A stretch of 50,151 nucleotides of DNA from Aureispira sp. (GTDB taxonomy: Bacteria; Bacteroidota; Bacteroidia; Chitinophagales; Saprospiraceae): contig JAAEPD010000359.1 of NCBI GenBank assembly GCA_024222455.1, positions 1 to 50,151 on the forward strand, in the 5' to 3' direction. Under the pieces are notes generated by a model. It was given only the letters and a program-made list of their open reading frames with translations. It searched no databases and had not been told where the DNA came from. This document shows positions 25,029-33,289 of this stretch, in pieces. A program made the translations under genes and the position numbers. Every line of letters starts with the position of its first letter. Position 1 is the stretch's first letter.

Positions 25029-27422
25029 ATGAAACAGCTTAATACTATTTTATTAATACTCTGCACCTTTGCAGTTTATGCTCAAGATAATGTCCAAACT
25101 ATTCGAGGGAAGATTGTAGACAAAGAAACAAAACAACCATTAATAGGCGTTTCGGTTGTTGTTGCCAACTCTGAACCTTTGATTGGTGCAAGTACTGATC
25201 TTGATGGAAATTTTGAATTAGCCAATGTTCCTGTTGGTCGCCAAATTGTCCAGACTCAATATATTGGCTACCAAACTTATGCTACAGAGGACTTTATTGT
25301 TAGTTCTGCCAAAGCAATTTATCTAGAGATCGAGATGATAGAGGCTGTAGAAACCACTGAGGAAATAGTAGTAACAGCTAATGCTAATAATGGAGGAAGT
25401 CAGGCACTTAATGAGCTTTCGGTAGTTAGTACACGTTCTTTTTCGGTAGAAGAAACTCAACGTTATGCAGGTAGTATAAATGATCCTGGGCGTATGGCAA
25501 TGGCCTTTCCTGGTGTGCAGGCCAATCAAGACACCGAAAACGATATTGTAGTGAGAGGGAACTCTGCATTTGGGGTCTTATGGAGAGTGGAAGGTTTAGA
25601 TGTACCTAACCCGAACCATTTTGCTCGTCCAGCTACTACAGGTGGTGGTATTAGTGTATTTAGTGCTTCTTTGTTGAGTAATTCAGATTTTTCGACTGGT
25701 GCTTTTGCTGCTGAATATGGCAATGCATTTTCGGGTGTGTTTGATGTCCGATTCCGTAAAGGGAATTTAGTAAATAGAGAATATACGTTCAGAGCAGGTT
25801 TAATAGGCTTAGACTTTGCAACAGAGGGACCTATCAAAAAAGGTCAAAGTTCATACCTAATCAATTACCGCTATTCCACTCTAGGTATTTTGGGTGCCAT
25901 GGGCATACATGTTGTTCGCGCTAATGCGACTAATAGCTTTCAAGATTTGTCTTTTAACCTCTATTTTAATTCTAAAGATCATAAAAACACCTTTACTATT
26001 TTTGGAATGGGTGGTTTGAGCGATGAAGATTGGTCTATCCGTGATAGTTCTCTTTGGGAGTCTTCCTTAGATTATGGTTGGAATGACAATAGAACAAATC
26101 TTGGTGTTTTGGGTATGACTTATACTCGATTATTAGACGACAAGTCTTATCTCAAGATTGTAGCGGGTGGGCAGGTTAGTCAGATTATAGACTATCAAGC
26201 AGAGCCTATTTCTGCCAATACTCTAGATACTATGAAAATAGAGTCTGATCATTACATACAAGCTCGTGGCTCTGTGACTGGAACTTATAGCCGAAAAATA
26301 AACAATCAGTTTAGAATAAAAGCTGGGTTAATGGGGCATTTTATTCATTACAACCTAGAGTATGGTCAGTTTATGGGTCGTCAGCAAGGGCTTGTTTTCT
26401 TTTTGGGAGAAGATGGATCTGATTTTGGCAACGGAAAAGGAGATGTTGGCAATACTTTTTTGATGCAGGCTTATGCACAAGGAAGCTATCGCCCTACCGA
26501 AAAACTTACCTTAAATGCAGGACTTCACAGTATGTTTTTGGCTATGAACAATACTTGGTCTATAGAACCTAGAGTATCTATGAAGTACCAGTTAGCGAAA
26601 AGCTCTACATTTACCTTAGCTTATGGTATGCATAGCAAAATGTTGCCTATTGGCACTTATCTCCTAAAAATCCCAACAGCTTCTGGTGGACATACTCGTC
26701 CTAACAAAAACCTACCTTTTAGTAAGGCGCATCATGCTGTTTTAGGCTTTGAGCAGATTATTGCAGGTGCCACTCGCATCCAAGCAGAGCTTTATTATCA
26801 ATATCTATATGATATTCCAATTGGGGTAGATAGCAATACTACTTTTTGGTTGTACAATATGCGTGATAACTTTGGTACTCGTGCCATGCAAAATGGCGGA
26901 ACAGGTCAAAATTATGGTTTAGATCTTACTATCGAAAAATTCTTTGGCAAAGGGTTCTTTATTCTTTGTACAGGTTCTTTATATTGGTCACAATACCGGA
27001 CAGCTAATGGTAGAAAATGGCGCAGTACTCGTTTGGATGGACGCTGGGCTAGTAGTTTCATGGGTGGAAAAGAATTTTATTTCAAGAAAGGCTTGACACT
27101 TCAACTAGGGCTAAAAGCATTTTTTAATGGAGGACAACGCTATACTCATTTAGATTTAGCAGCTTCTAAGCTAGTCGATTTTCGGGTTGATAATGAGACA
27201 GATGCCTTCAATAATAAGTTCCATCCCTATTTTCGTATGGATGCACGAGTAGCCTTACGTCATGATCTCAAAAAACTATCGTACACCGTTTCTGTAGATA
27301 TCCAAAATGCGACTAATGCACAAAACCCTAGAGCAATGGAATACGATCGTTTCAACAATTCAGAGGTTATTGATTATAATTCAGGTTTATTACCTGTCAT
27401 TAGCTTTCAGATAGACTTTTAA
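25029..27422 (+). CDS. TonB-dependent receptor with carboxypeptidase-like N-terminal domain
   Basis: Outer-membrane active transporter of 797 residues. A signal peptide (ILLILCTFAVYA, then Gln) is followed by a carboxypeptidase-regulatory-like domain (IRGKIVDKETKQPLIGVSV, residues 23-105). The plug domain spans about 115-250, with SINDPGRMAMAFPGVQ and DIVVRGNSAFGVLWRVEG. The rest forms the beta-barrel and ends in the aromatic residue Phe (VISFQIDF). It is shorter than the usual SusC (about 1000 residues), and no SusD gene follows. Instead, a lipoprotein with three cysteine-rich repeats begins 32 bases downstream, so the pair may form an uptake system. TACTTTTG at 24982 resembles the Bacteroidota -7 box, but a properly spaced -33 element was not seen. 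Confidence 0.88.
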   Translation: MKQLNTILLILCTFAVYAQDNVQTIRGKIVDKETKQPLIGVSVVVANSEPLIGASTDLDGNFELANVPVGRQIVQTQYIGYQTYATEDFIVSSAKAIYLEIEMIEAVETTEEIVVTANANNGGSQALNELSVVSTRSFSVEETQRYAGSINDPGRMAMAFPGVQANQDTENDIVVRGNSAFGVLWRVEGLDVPNPNHFARPATTGGGISVFSASLLSNSDFSTGAFAAEYGNAFSGVFDVRFRKGNLVNREYTFRAGLIGLDFATEGPIKKGQSSYLINYRYSTLGILGAMGIHVVRANATNSFQDLSFNLYFNSKDHKNTFTIFGMGGLSDEDWSIRDSSLWESSLDYGWNDNRTNLGVLGMTYTRLLDDKSYLKIVAGGQVSQIIDYQAEPISANTLDTMKIESDHYIQARGSVTGTYSRKINNQFRIKAGLMGHFIHYNLEYGQFMGRQQGLVFFLGEDGSDFGNGKGDVGNTFLMQAYAQGSYRPTEKLTLNAGLHSMFLAMNNTWSIEPRVSMKYQLAKSSTFTLAYGMHSKMLPIGTYLLKIPTASGGHTRPNKNLPFSKAHHAVLGFEQIIAGATRIQAELYYQYLYDIPIGVDSNTTFWLYNMRDNFGTRAMQNGGTGQNYGLDLTIEKFFGKGFFILCTGSLYWSQYRTANGRKWRSTRLDGRWASSFMGGKEFYFKKGLTLQLGLKAFFNGGQRYTHLDLAASKLVDFRVDNETDAFNNKFHPYFRMDARVALRHDLKKLSYTVSVDIQNATNAQNPRAMEYDRFNNSEVIDYNSGLLPVISFQIDF

Positions 27423-27454
27423 TTCATTTTATAATTTTAAACTAATATTTTATT

Positions 27455-28258
27455 ATGTCTTTTTTAAAAAAATCGTGGGCATTACTCTTATTGTTTAGCC
27501 TTACTTTTTCTTGTGTATCACCTGAAGAAGGAAATAGTACAGATGAGACTGTCACCGATGCTTCAAAAAATGATGCACCTAAAGGTGAATGTACTCCGAG
27601 TACAGAAGCAGAATGGAATAAATTGATAGCAGCTCAAAGTGCTGAGATTAAAAATAATGCTAAATGGTACAAATCTTTGGATGCCCATATGGCAGATGAA
27701 AAACATCCTTGTTTTGGTAAAACTAAAGGCGAATGCTTGCGTATCAATGCTAAATACCAACTTACTAAAATTCAAAACTACTGCCAACCTGATAAGAATG
27801 TAAAGGAAGCTTGTATTCCTGTGACAAAAGCAGAGTTTGGACCACTTTTGAACAAAGCTAAAGAGGACATAAAAAATAATGAAGGCTGGTATAAGTCTCT
27901 AGACAAACACATGGCTACCGAAAAACACCCTTGTTTTGGTAAAACTAAAGAAGAATGTTTGACGATCAATGCAGAGCATTTGCTTTTTAATAATAAAAAT
28001 TACTGCAAGCCTAGCAATAGTGCATTGGTAGATCATCCTAAAAATGGGCCTTGCGGACCTACAACTGCTGCTGAATGGCCAAAGTTAGTATCTTTAGCTA
28101 GTGAAGAAATCAAAGGCAATGCTAAATGGTATAAATCATTAGAAACGCACATGAAAGCTCCAGAACACCCTTGTTTTGGTAAAACTAAAGAAGAATGTCT
28201 TCGTATCAATGCAGAGCATTTTCTAGTATCAGGTAAGAACTATTGCAAACCTAAATAG
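27455..28258 (+). CDS. Lipoprotein with three tandem four-cysteine domains, no known family
   Basis: A 267-residue protein with a lipoprotein-like signal (ALLLLFSLTFSC, Cys20) and a short Ser/Asp/Thr linker. Three copies of a domain of about 65 residues follow. Cysteines are at 46, 86, 94 and 110; 120, 160, 168 and 184; 200, 240, 248 and 264: spacing of 40, 8 and 16 in every copy. Conserved stretches are WYKSLxxHM, HPCFGKTKxEC, LxINA and NYCxP. The constant spacing suggests two disulfides per domain or, less likely in the envelope, a metal site. It is 32 bases after the TonB receptor gene, and a terminator follows, so the two form one unit. A surface-exposed binding partner of the receptor is the natural inference. 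Confidence 0.75.
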   Translation: MSFLKKSWALLLLFSLTFSCVSPEEGNSTDETVTDASKNDAPKGECTPSTEAEWNKLIAAQSAEIKNNAKWYKSLDAHMADEKHPCFGKTKGECLRINAKYQLTKIQNYCQPDKNVKEACIPVTKAEFGPLLNKAKEDIKNNEGWYKSLDKHMATEKHPCFGKTKEECLTINAEHLLFNNKNYCKPSNSALVDHPKNGPCGPTTAAEWPKLVSLASEEIKGNAKWYKSLETHMKAPEHPCFGKTKEECLRINAEHFLVSGKNYCKPK

Positions 28259-28281
28259 TGCAAAAAAATCATCTTTTTTAG

Positions 28282-28314
28282 AAAAAATGGGCTGTTATAC
28301 AGTCCATTTTTTTT
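28282..28314 (+). terminator. Rho-independent terminator of the receptor-lipoprotein unit
   Basis: AAAAAATGGGCTGT at 28282-28295 pairs with ACAGTCCATTTTTT around a short TAT loop, with one mismatch, and extends into eight T residues. It closes the two-gene unit. Confidence 0.78.
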
Positions 28315-28377
28315 ATATTGATTACTCTATAGAATAAGAAAATAGGCCATCTTTATAAATCAGATTCAAACACTGCA

Positions 28378-28884
28378 ATGAAACAAAAAAACTATATACA
28401 CTGGACTTATTATGAATCACCTTTGGGTTGGTTGAAAATATCTGGTAATGGGGGTAGTGTTGCAGAGATTGAGTTTATAGAAGAAGCTCCAAGCCAGTTT
28501 TATTCTCCGGTGCCTCAATATTTGCAAAATGCTGCTCAACAACTACATGAATATTTTCATCATGATCGTAAGCAATTTGACATTGTTTTGGATATAAAAG
28601 CAGGTACTGAATTCCAACAAAAAGTATGGATGTTGATGCAAGCAATACCTTATGGACGCACAACTTCTTACTTGAAAATTGCAGAACAATTAGGTGATAA
28701 AAATGCTGTTCGCGCAGTAGGTCGGGCAGCTAGTCAAAACCCTATTCCTATTGTAGTGCCCTGCCATCGAGTTATAGGTTTGGATGGTAGCCTAACTGGG
28801 TTTGCCTATGGAGTAGATACCAAACGTCAACTTTTGGCTATAGAGAACCCAAAATCTTTTGGAATACAACAATCTCTATTTTAG
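28378..28884 (+). CDS. ogt: Methylated-DNA--protein-cysteine methyltransferase
   Basis: Suicide DNA-repair enzyme that transfers the methyl group from O6-methylguanine to its own cysteine. The acceptor is Cys129 in VVPCHRVIG. The arginine-finger region RAVGRAASQNP and the helix-turn-helix start (GRTTSYLKIAEQLG) precede it. The 168 residues match the ATase-only Ogt form, without an Ada regulatory domain. Its stop interleaves by 4 bases with the stop of the converging DoxX-like gene. Confidence 0.93.
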   Translation: MKQKNYIHWTYYESPLGWLKISGNGGSVAEIEFIEEAPSQFYSPVPQYLQNAAQQLHEYFHHDRKQFDIVLDIKAGTEFQQKVWMLMQAIPYGRTTSYLKIAEQLGDKNAVRAVGRAASQNPIPIVVPCHRVIGLDGSLTGFAYGVDTKRQLLAIENPKSFGIQQSLF

Positions 28885-30140
28885 CGATAAGCATCTATTG
28901 TCCAAAAACAATCGTTTTGTACAGCGGGCAATTGCTGCCAATTTAGAGATTTTGTGGTCACTTGGAGGGTATCACCTTCTACTATTCCATTCAACCTAAA
29001 AAAGGTAGTCTCATCTCTTTGACTAATCTCATATTTTAGCATCCACTTTTCATTCAAAAATAAGAGTTGTTGATCAAGGTTATAAGTAAGTTTATAATCC
29101 CTTAATCGGTCATCCATATACTGTACTATAAAATAGCCCTTACGGTGAATAAAGACTCGCTTCCACAAGTTCTTATTGTTCCAATCTAAGAACTCCTCTT
29201 TATTATTCTTTTTGAACGCTACCAACTCATAAGCTCCATGCAAAAATGGTCGTTCAACACGATCATCATTAAAATTATTGATCTTGAAGTACCCCCAAAA
29301 CACTTCTAATAAGATCAAACTTATCACTATGGCCTTAGCTAATGCATAAATTTTGCGCCCCTTAGCTTCTTTAGGATAACTATTTTTTAGATTTAATTGT
29401 TGAGGCTTTTGCAATACAAAGAAAGCATAAATAGCTCTACAATGAGGCAAGACTATTCCAATACTTAATACCAATAATACTGCTGAAAAAAGCTTAACAG
29501 AGAGGTTAAACCCAATATTGATCATAAAGACATTTAGCATAACTGCTATACTAATCAAGGCTCCCAAAACTCGTGTTTTTCGAAACAATAAAAAACAAGC
29601 AGGAACAACTTCTAGCAGCCCAGCAAACACTGAATATTTATAAGAGATTCCCATTGTACTCCAATACAATAAATCTGGGGAGGCTTGCCCTAAAGGTGTG
29701 TATAATGTGTTGGGTTCCGGCAAATAAAACTGATGCTTAAAAACCTTATCTACACCATATTTCAACAACTGATAAGCTAAGTAATAACTCATCAAAACAA
29801 CTAAAAACTGTTGTATTGGAATGTTTGAAAGCTGCTTTTTCAGACTATTAATAAGACCTATTGCAAGTAGAGCGGATAAGGCTAGCAATAGCAATAAGTG
29901 TATATATAGCCCTGTAGAATCTGAGGACAGTTGATAACTATAAGGCTCTGATAAACACAATACATTTACACCAACCCACTGAATAATATTCTCGATAAAA
30001 GAACTAAAGTAATGTGCAGGATGTGGCAATAAATCTGTAGGGGTAGGCACTGTGAGTATAAACAAACTCAGCCCTATAAATGCCCACCAATTCAGATATG
30101 TAGATAGCCTCTTATTTTTAGCTAAGCTCAAAACGGGCAT
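28881..30140 (-). CDS. DoxX-like integral membrane protein
   Basis: A 419-residue protein. The first 260 residues carry about seven to eight hydrophobic segments, with conserved-looking landmarks such as LAYQLLKYGVDKVFKHQF and YSVFAGLLEVVPACFLLFRKTR. The latter resembles the G-x-x-E-x-x-P pattern of DoxX-family helices. After one more helix near residue 275, a soluble tail of about 130 residues with beta character follows (ELVAFKKNNKEEFLDWNNK, GTLQVTTK-like end). Function unknown. Its ATG shares one base with the stop of the upstream secreted protein gene, so translation is probably coupled. Confidence 0.7.
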   Translation of the reverse strand: MPVLSLAKNKRLSTYLNWWAFIGLSLFILTVPTPTDLLPHPAHYFSSFIENIIQWVGVNVLCLSEPYSYQLSSDSTGLYIHLLLLLALSALLAIGLINSLKKQLSNIPIQQFLVVLMSYYLAYQLLKYGVDKVFKHQFYLPEPNTLYTPLGQASPDLLYWSTMGISYKYSVFAGLLEVVPACFLLFRKTRVLGALISIAVMLNVFMINIGFNLSVKLFSAVLLVLSIGIVLPHCRAIYAFFVLQKPQQLNLKNSYPKEAKGRKIYALAKAIVISLILLEVFWGYFKINNFNDDRVERPFLHGAYELVAFKKNNKEEFLDWNNKNLWKRVFIHRKGYFIVQYMDDRLRDYKLTYNLDQQLLFLNEKWMLKYEISQRDETTFFRLNGIVEGDTLQVTTKSLNWQQLPAVQNDCFWTIDAYR

Positions 30141-30712
30141 TAAGATTCTGTAGTCTTCAGGTTAAACCAAGTTAAGCTTCCTATAGCTACAGGTAAAAAT
30201 GATAATAACAACCATGTTTTGTTGCTGTTCTTTTCGTTTATAGGCTCTTTTTTAGCTAAGCTTTCCATTTCTGCTTCAACAGAAGTGTTTTGTCCTACTT
30301 TCTCCTTTTTGAGCTGCTTTTTCTTCTTTCTTTCAGCACGTTTTTTAGCCTTTTCTTCCTTCTTCTTTTTCTTAGCATTCTCAAAACCTACAAATTTGGT
30401 TTTAGAAGGATATATTCTTTTTAAGCTATCTAGACTAACATCTGGATTATTGCAATAAGGATGGTTAAGTACAGTGTCTGTTACTGTTTTTCCCATTATT
30501 TCAGCAACTTCAACAACTGTGGTATCTGAGGTTTTTATAATTTTTTGAATTGTTTTGGCTGGCAAACCAAAGTCATTGTCCATATCTAAGGTTGTAAAAA
30601 AGTCGTTCATATCGCCCCCATGGCTCTTAAAAGCTATTTTAGCAGTCTGAGCATTGACTATTGCGGAGAAGAATAGAAAGAGTACACAGTTTATTAGAAT
30701 CTTAGATTTCAT
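30140..30712 (-). CDS. Exported protein with lysine-rich coiled region and C-terminal anchor
   Basis: Unknown protein of 190 residues from the ATG at 30712. I prefer this start because it opens a clean signal peptide (KILINCVLFLFFSAIVNA, then Gln). The longer frame to 30769 would add 19 unlikely residues. The middle contains a dense Lys/Arg/Glu stretch (about residues 120-150), likely a single charged helix, and the C-terminus ends in a hydrophobic anchor (TWLLLSFLPVAIGSLTWF). Its stop overlaps the ATG of the DoxX-like gene, suggesting that the two products act together in the envelope. Confidence 0.65.
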   Translation of the reverse strand: MKSKILINCVLFLFFSAIVNAQTAKIAFKSHGGDMNDFFTTLDMDNDFGLPAKTIQKIIKTSDTTVVEVAEIMGKTVTDTVLNHPYCNNPDVSLDSLKRIYPSKTKFVGFENAKKKKKEEKAKKRAERKKKKQLKKEKVGQNTSVEAEMESLAKKEPINEKNSNKTWLLLSFLPVAIGSLTWFNLKTTES

Positions 30713-30813
30713 AATCCTTGTTATTCTTGTTAAGAAGAAGTTGTTTAGAGCTAGTAAGGCATTCCTCAAAAATTATTCCTTTTTTGGGATTATTAAGTTA
30801 CAAGAAATAATCG

Positions 30814-30821
30814 TATTTTTG
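30814..30821 (+). promoter_or_regulatory. Possible Bacteroidota -7 box for mtaB
   Basis: TATTTTTG at 30814-30821 matches the TAnnTTTG -7 consensus of the Bacteroidota primary sigma factor. The nearest TTTG upstream (30783-30786) is 27 bases away, longer than the usual 19-21, so the -33 element is doubtful. Confidence 0.35.
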
Positions 30822-30895
30822 TGCTCTAATTAATCGATTTCATTCTAAATAAATCAGAGTGAAATCCAATGACTATTAACTAATTATATACTATT

Positions 30896-32236
30896 TTGGC
30901 AACACCAAAAACCGTCGCATTTCATACTTTAGGCTGCAAGCTTAACTTCTCAGAAACCTCAAGCATTGGTAGAATGTTTGAAGATGCAGGCTACGCTCAA
31001 GTCAAATTTGAGGAACCTGCTGATATTTATGTCATCAATACTTGCTCAGTTACAGATTTTGCAGATCGAAAATGCCGCAAAGTTGTACGCAAGGCGCTCC
31101 GCAAGGCACCTGATGCCTTTGTAGTCATGGTGGGTTGTTATGCTCAGCTTAAGCCTAAAGAAATTTCGGAAATAGAAGGTGTAGACTTAGTCTTAGGGGC
31201 TGCCCAAAAGTTTAAGATTCTAGATTATATCGATGACCTAAGCAAGGCGCCTGGCAAAGGCATGGTTTCGGCTGGAGATGTGCAAGAGGCCAATACTTTT
31301 GTCAATTCCTTTTCGTTTGGTGATCGTACTCGATCGTTTTTGAAAGTACAGGATGGTTGCAATTATAAATGTTCGTTCTGTACTATTCCTCAAGCTAGAG
31401 GAAAAAGCCGAAGTGATACCATTTCTAGCCTTATAGAGAATGCTCAACAGATTGCTCAAAAAGGTATAAAGGAGATTGTTCTTACAGGTGTAAACATTGG
31501 TGATTTTGGGAATGGTACTGAAGTCATAGAAGGGCTAAAGCCTAAAAAAGAAGCCTTATTTATAGATCTGATTAGAGAGCTAGACCATGTAGAAGGCATT
31601 GAACGCTTCCGCATATCTTCGATTGAACCAAACCTTTTGACCAATGAAATCATCAATTTTGTAGCTGAATCGAATAGATTTGTGCCACATTTTCATATCC
31701 CATTGCAGTCAGGCAACAACAAACAACTCAAAATGATGCGTCGTCGCTACAAACGAGAGTTGTATGCAGATCGAGTAGCTCAAATCAAGAAGGTGATGCC
31801 ACATTGTTGTATAGGAGTTGATGTTATTGTTGGTTTTCCAGGAGAAACGGATGAAGATTTTAAGGAGACTTATCAGTTTATTAATGAGCTAGATATTTCT
31901 TACTTGCATGTATTCACTTATTCGGAGCGAGCCAATACTCCTGCAGCAGAAATGGCTGATGTAGTGCCTGTTCACATTCGTCGTGAGCGCAATGAGATGC
32001 TACGTATTCTATCTGAAAAGAAGAAACGTTACTTCTACAATCAGCACATTGGAGAAGAAAGACCTGTGCTGTGGGAAGCCAAAAATATTAAAGGCAAAAT
32101 GACTGGTTTTACTGATAATTATATCAAAGTAGCTGTAGATTATAATGAAGATCTAATTAACACCTTCACTCAAAATCAACTTAAAAGCATATTACCTGTA
32201 GATGACCTAATGGTTGAAGGGATCTTGGTTGATTAA
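30896..32236 (+). CDS. mtaB: tRNA t6A37 methylthiotransferase MtaB
   Basis: Radical-SAM enzyme that adds a methylthio group to N6-threonylcarbamoyladenosine at tRNA position 37. The N-terminal domain has the three auxiliary-cluster cysteines Cys14, Cys50 and Cys81. The radical-SAM triad is Cys155, Cys159 and Cys162 (CNYKCSFC). Later landmarks are FRISSIEPNLL and HFHIPLQSGNN. A TRAM-like tail with substrate-binding residues closes the 446-residue protein. Translation must start at TTG 30896: a stop codon lies five codons upstream, and the first Cys is already near residue 14, leaving no usable ATG. Confidence 0.92.
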   Translation: MATPKTVAFHTLGCKLNFSETSSIGRMFEDAGYAQVKFEEPADIYVINTCSVTDFADRKCRKVVRKALRKAPDAFVVMVGCYAQLKPKEISEIEGVDLVLGAAQKFKILDYIDDLSKAPGKGMVSAGDVQEANTFVNSFSFGDRTRSFLKVQDGCNYKCSFCTIPQARGKSRSDTISSLIENAQQIAQKGIKEIVLTGVNIGDFGNGTEVIEGLKPKKEALFIDLIRELDHVEGIERFRISSIEPNLLTNEIINFVAESNRFVPHFHIPLQSGNNKQLKMMRRRYKRELYADRVAQIKKVMPHCCIGVDVIVGFPGETDEDFKETYQFINELDISYLHVFTYSERANTPAAEMADVVPVHIRRERNEMLRILSEKKKRYFYNQHIGEERPVLWEAKNIKGKMTGFTDNYIKVAVDYNEDLINTFTQNQLKSILPVDDLMVEGILVD

Positions 32237-32248
32237 AATACACCTATC

Positions 32249-33130
32249 ATGAGACTACAAATTTTTCTAATATCAATTTTAGCACTATTGTTATTCAGTT
32301 GCAAAAAGGATAGAGGCAAAATATCTTGTGAACAAAATCCCAATGCACAGACCTTATCTCATGATAAAGAAACAAGGGAATATATTCTGTATGTACCTAG
32401 TTCTTATGATGGAACGAAAAATGTTCCTCTAATGCTTAACTTTCATGGATATGGAGGTAATGCAAACGATCATATGACTTATGCAGATATGAGATCTTTA
32501 GCAGATTCCGAAAATTTCATTTTAGTTTATCCTCAAGGCAGCTGTTTGGAAGGAGTTTCTCATTGGAACCCTAGTTTACCTTCTCCCGATAACAAAAGTG
32601 ATGTGGATGATTTGGGATTCATAGATGCCCTAATTACTGAACTTTCGACTAATTATAAGATTGATGCAGATCGCATATATGCCTGTGGTTACTCCAATGG
32701 TTCTATGTTTGCACATGGTCTTGCTTGCTACAAAAGCAACTTAATAGCGGCAATTGGCTCTGTTTCAGGTACAATGTTAGATATAGACTGTACACCTTCC
32801 CATCCAATAGCTGTTATCAATATTCATGGTACATCAGATGGTGTTTTACCCTATAATGGGAGCAATGACTATAACTCAGTCGAAACAGTTCTTAACTTTT
32901 GGATAAACTTCAATAAGACCAACACAACTCCTGTACTTAATAGTGTTGATGACAATGGAACAACTATAGAACACTATCTATACAATCAGGGGAATAACGA
33001 TGTTTCGGTGGAACATTATAAAATTATTGGAGGTGATCATGTTTGGTTTGATATCGATTATCAAGGTGCCAATACCAATGAGTTAATCTGGAATTTTGTA
33101 TCAAAATATGATATTAACGGATTGAGATAA
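32249..33130 (+). CDS. PHB-depolymerase-type esterase lipoprotein
   Basis: Alpha/beta-hydrolase of the LpqC/poly(3-hydroxybutyrate) depolymerase group; members include feruloyl and acetyl-xylan esterases. The lipobox is LLLFSC (Cys18), so it should be membrane-anchored outside the cytoplasm. The oxyanion region is NFHGYGGNAND. The catalytic triad is Ser149 (GYSNGS), Asp197 (HGTSDGVLPY) and His264 (GGDHVWFD). At 293 residues it is a bare catalytic domain without a binding module. It starts 12 bases after mtaB, but a functional link is not apparent. The substrate is unknown. Confidence 0.85.
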   Translation: MRLQIFLISILALLLFSCKKDRGKISCEQNPNAQTLSHDKETREYILYVPSSYDGTKNVPLMLNFHGYGGNANDHMTYADMRSLADSENFILVYPQGSCLEGVSHWNPSLPSPDNKSDVDDLGFIDALITELSTNYKIDADRIYACGYSNGSMFAHGLACYKSNLIAAIGSVSGTMLDIDCTPSHPIAVINIHGTSDGVLPYNGSNDYNSVETVLNFWINFNKTNTTPVLNSVDDNGTTIEHYLYNQGNNDVSVEHYKIIGGDHVWFDIDYQGANTNELIWNFVSKYDINGLR

Positions 33131-33235
33131 TCTCCCCTATATAGCAGCCTCTACCATAGAACTTACTTAAAACTAAGAACTTAAGAATAAAAATATGTTC
33201 TTAACCCCATGTTAAGGTGTGTTAATAGACTAGTA

Positions 33236-33278
33236 AATCTCTGAATAATCTGCTATTTTAATAGATCATTCAGAGATT
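33236..33278 (+). promoter_or_regulatory. Perfect inverted repeat in the leader of the first ThuA-like paralog
   Basis: AATCTCTGAAT at 33236-33246 and ATTCAGAGATT at 33268-33278 are exact complements (11 bp) with a 21-base loop. The 3' arm ends 11 bases before the ATG at 33290, so the hairpin could cover or present the ribosome-binding region. TTAAGAA/TTCTTAA at 33181-33204 forms another small inverted repeat. Without a T-run it does not look like a terminator. Confidence 0.45.
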
Positions 33279-33289
33279 AAGCTGCTCAT

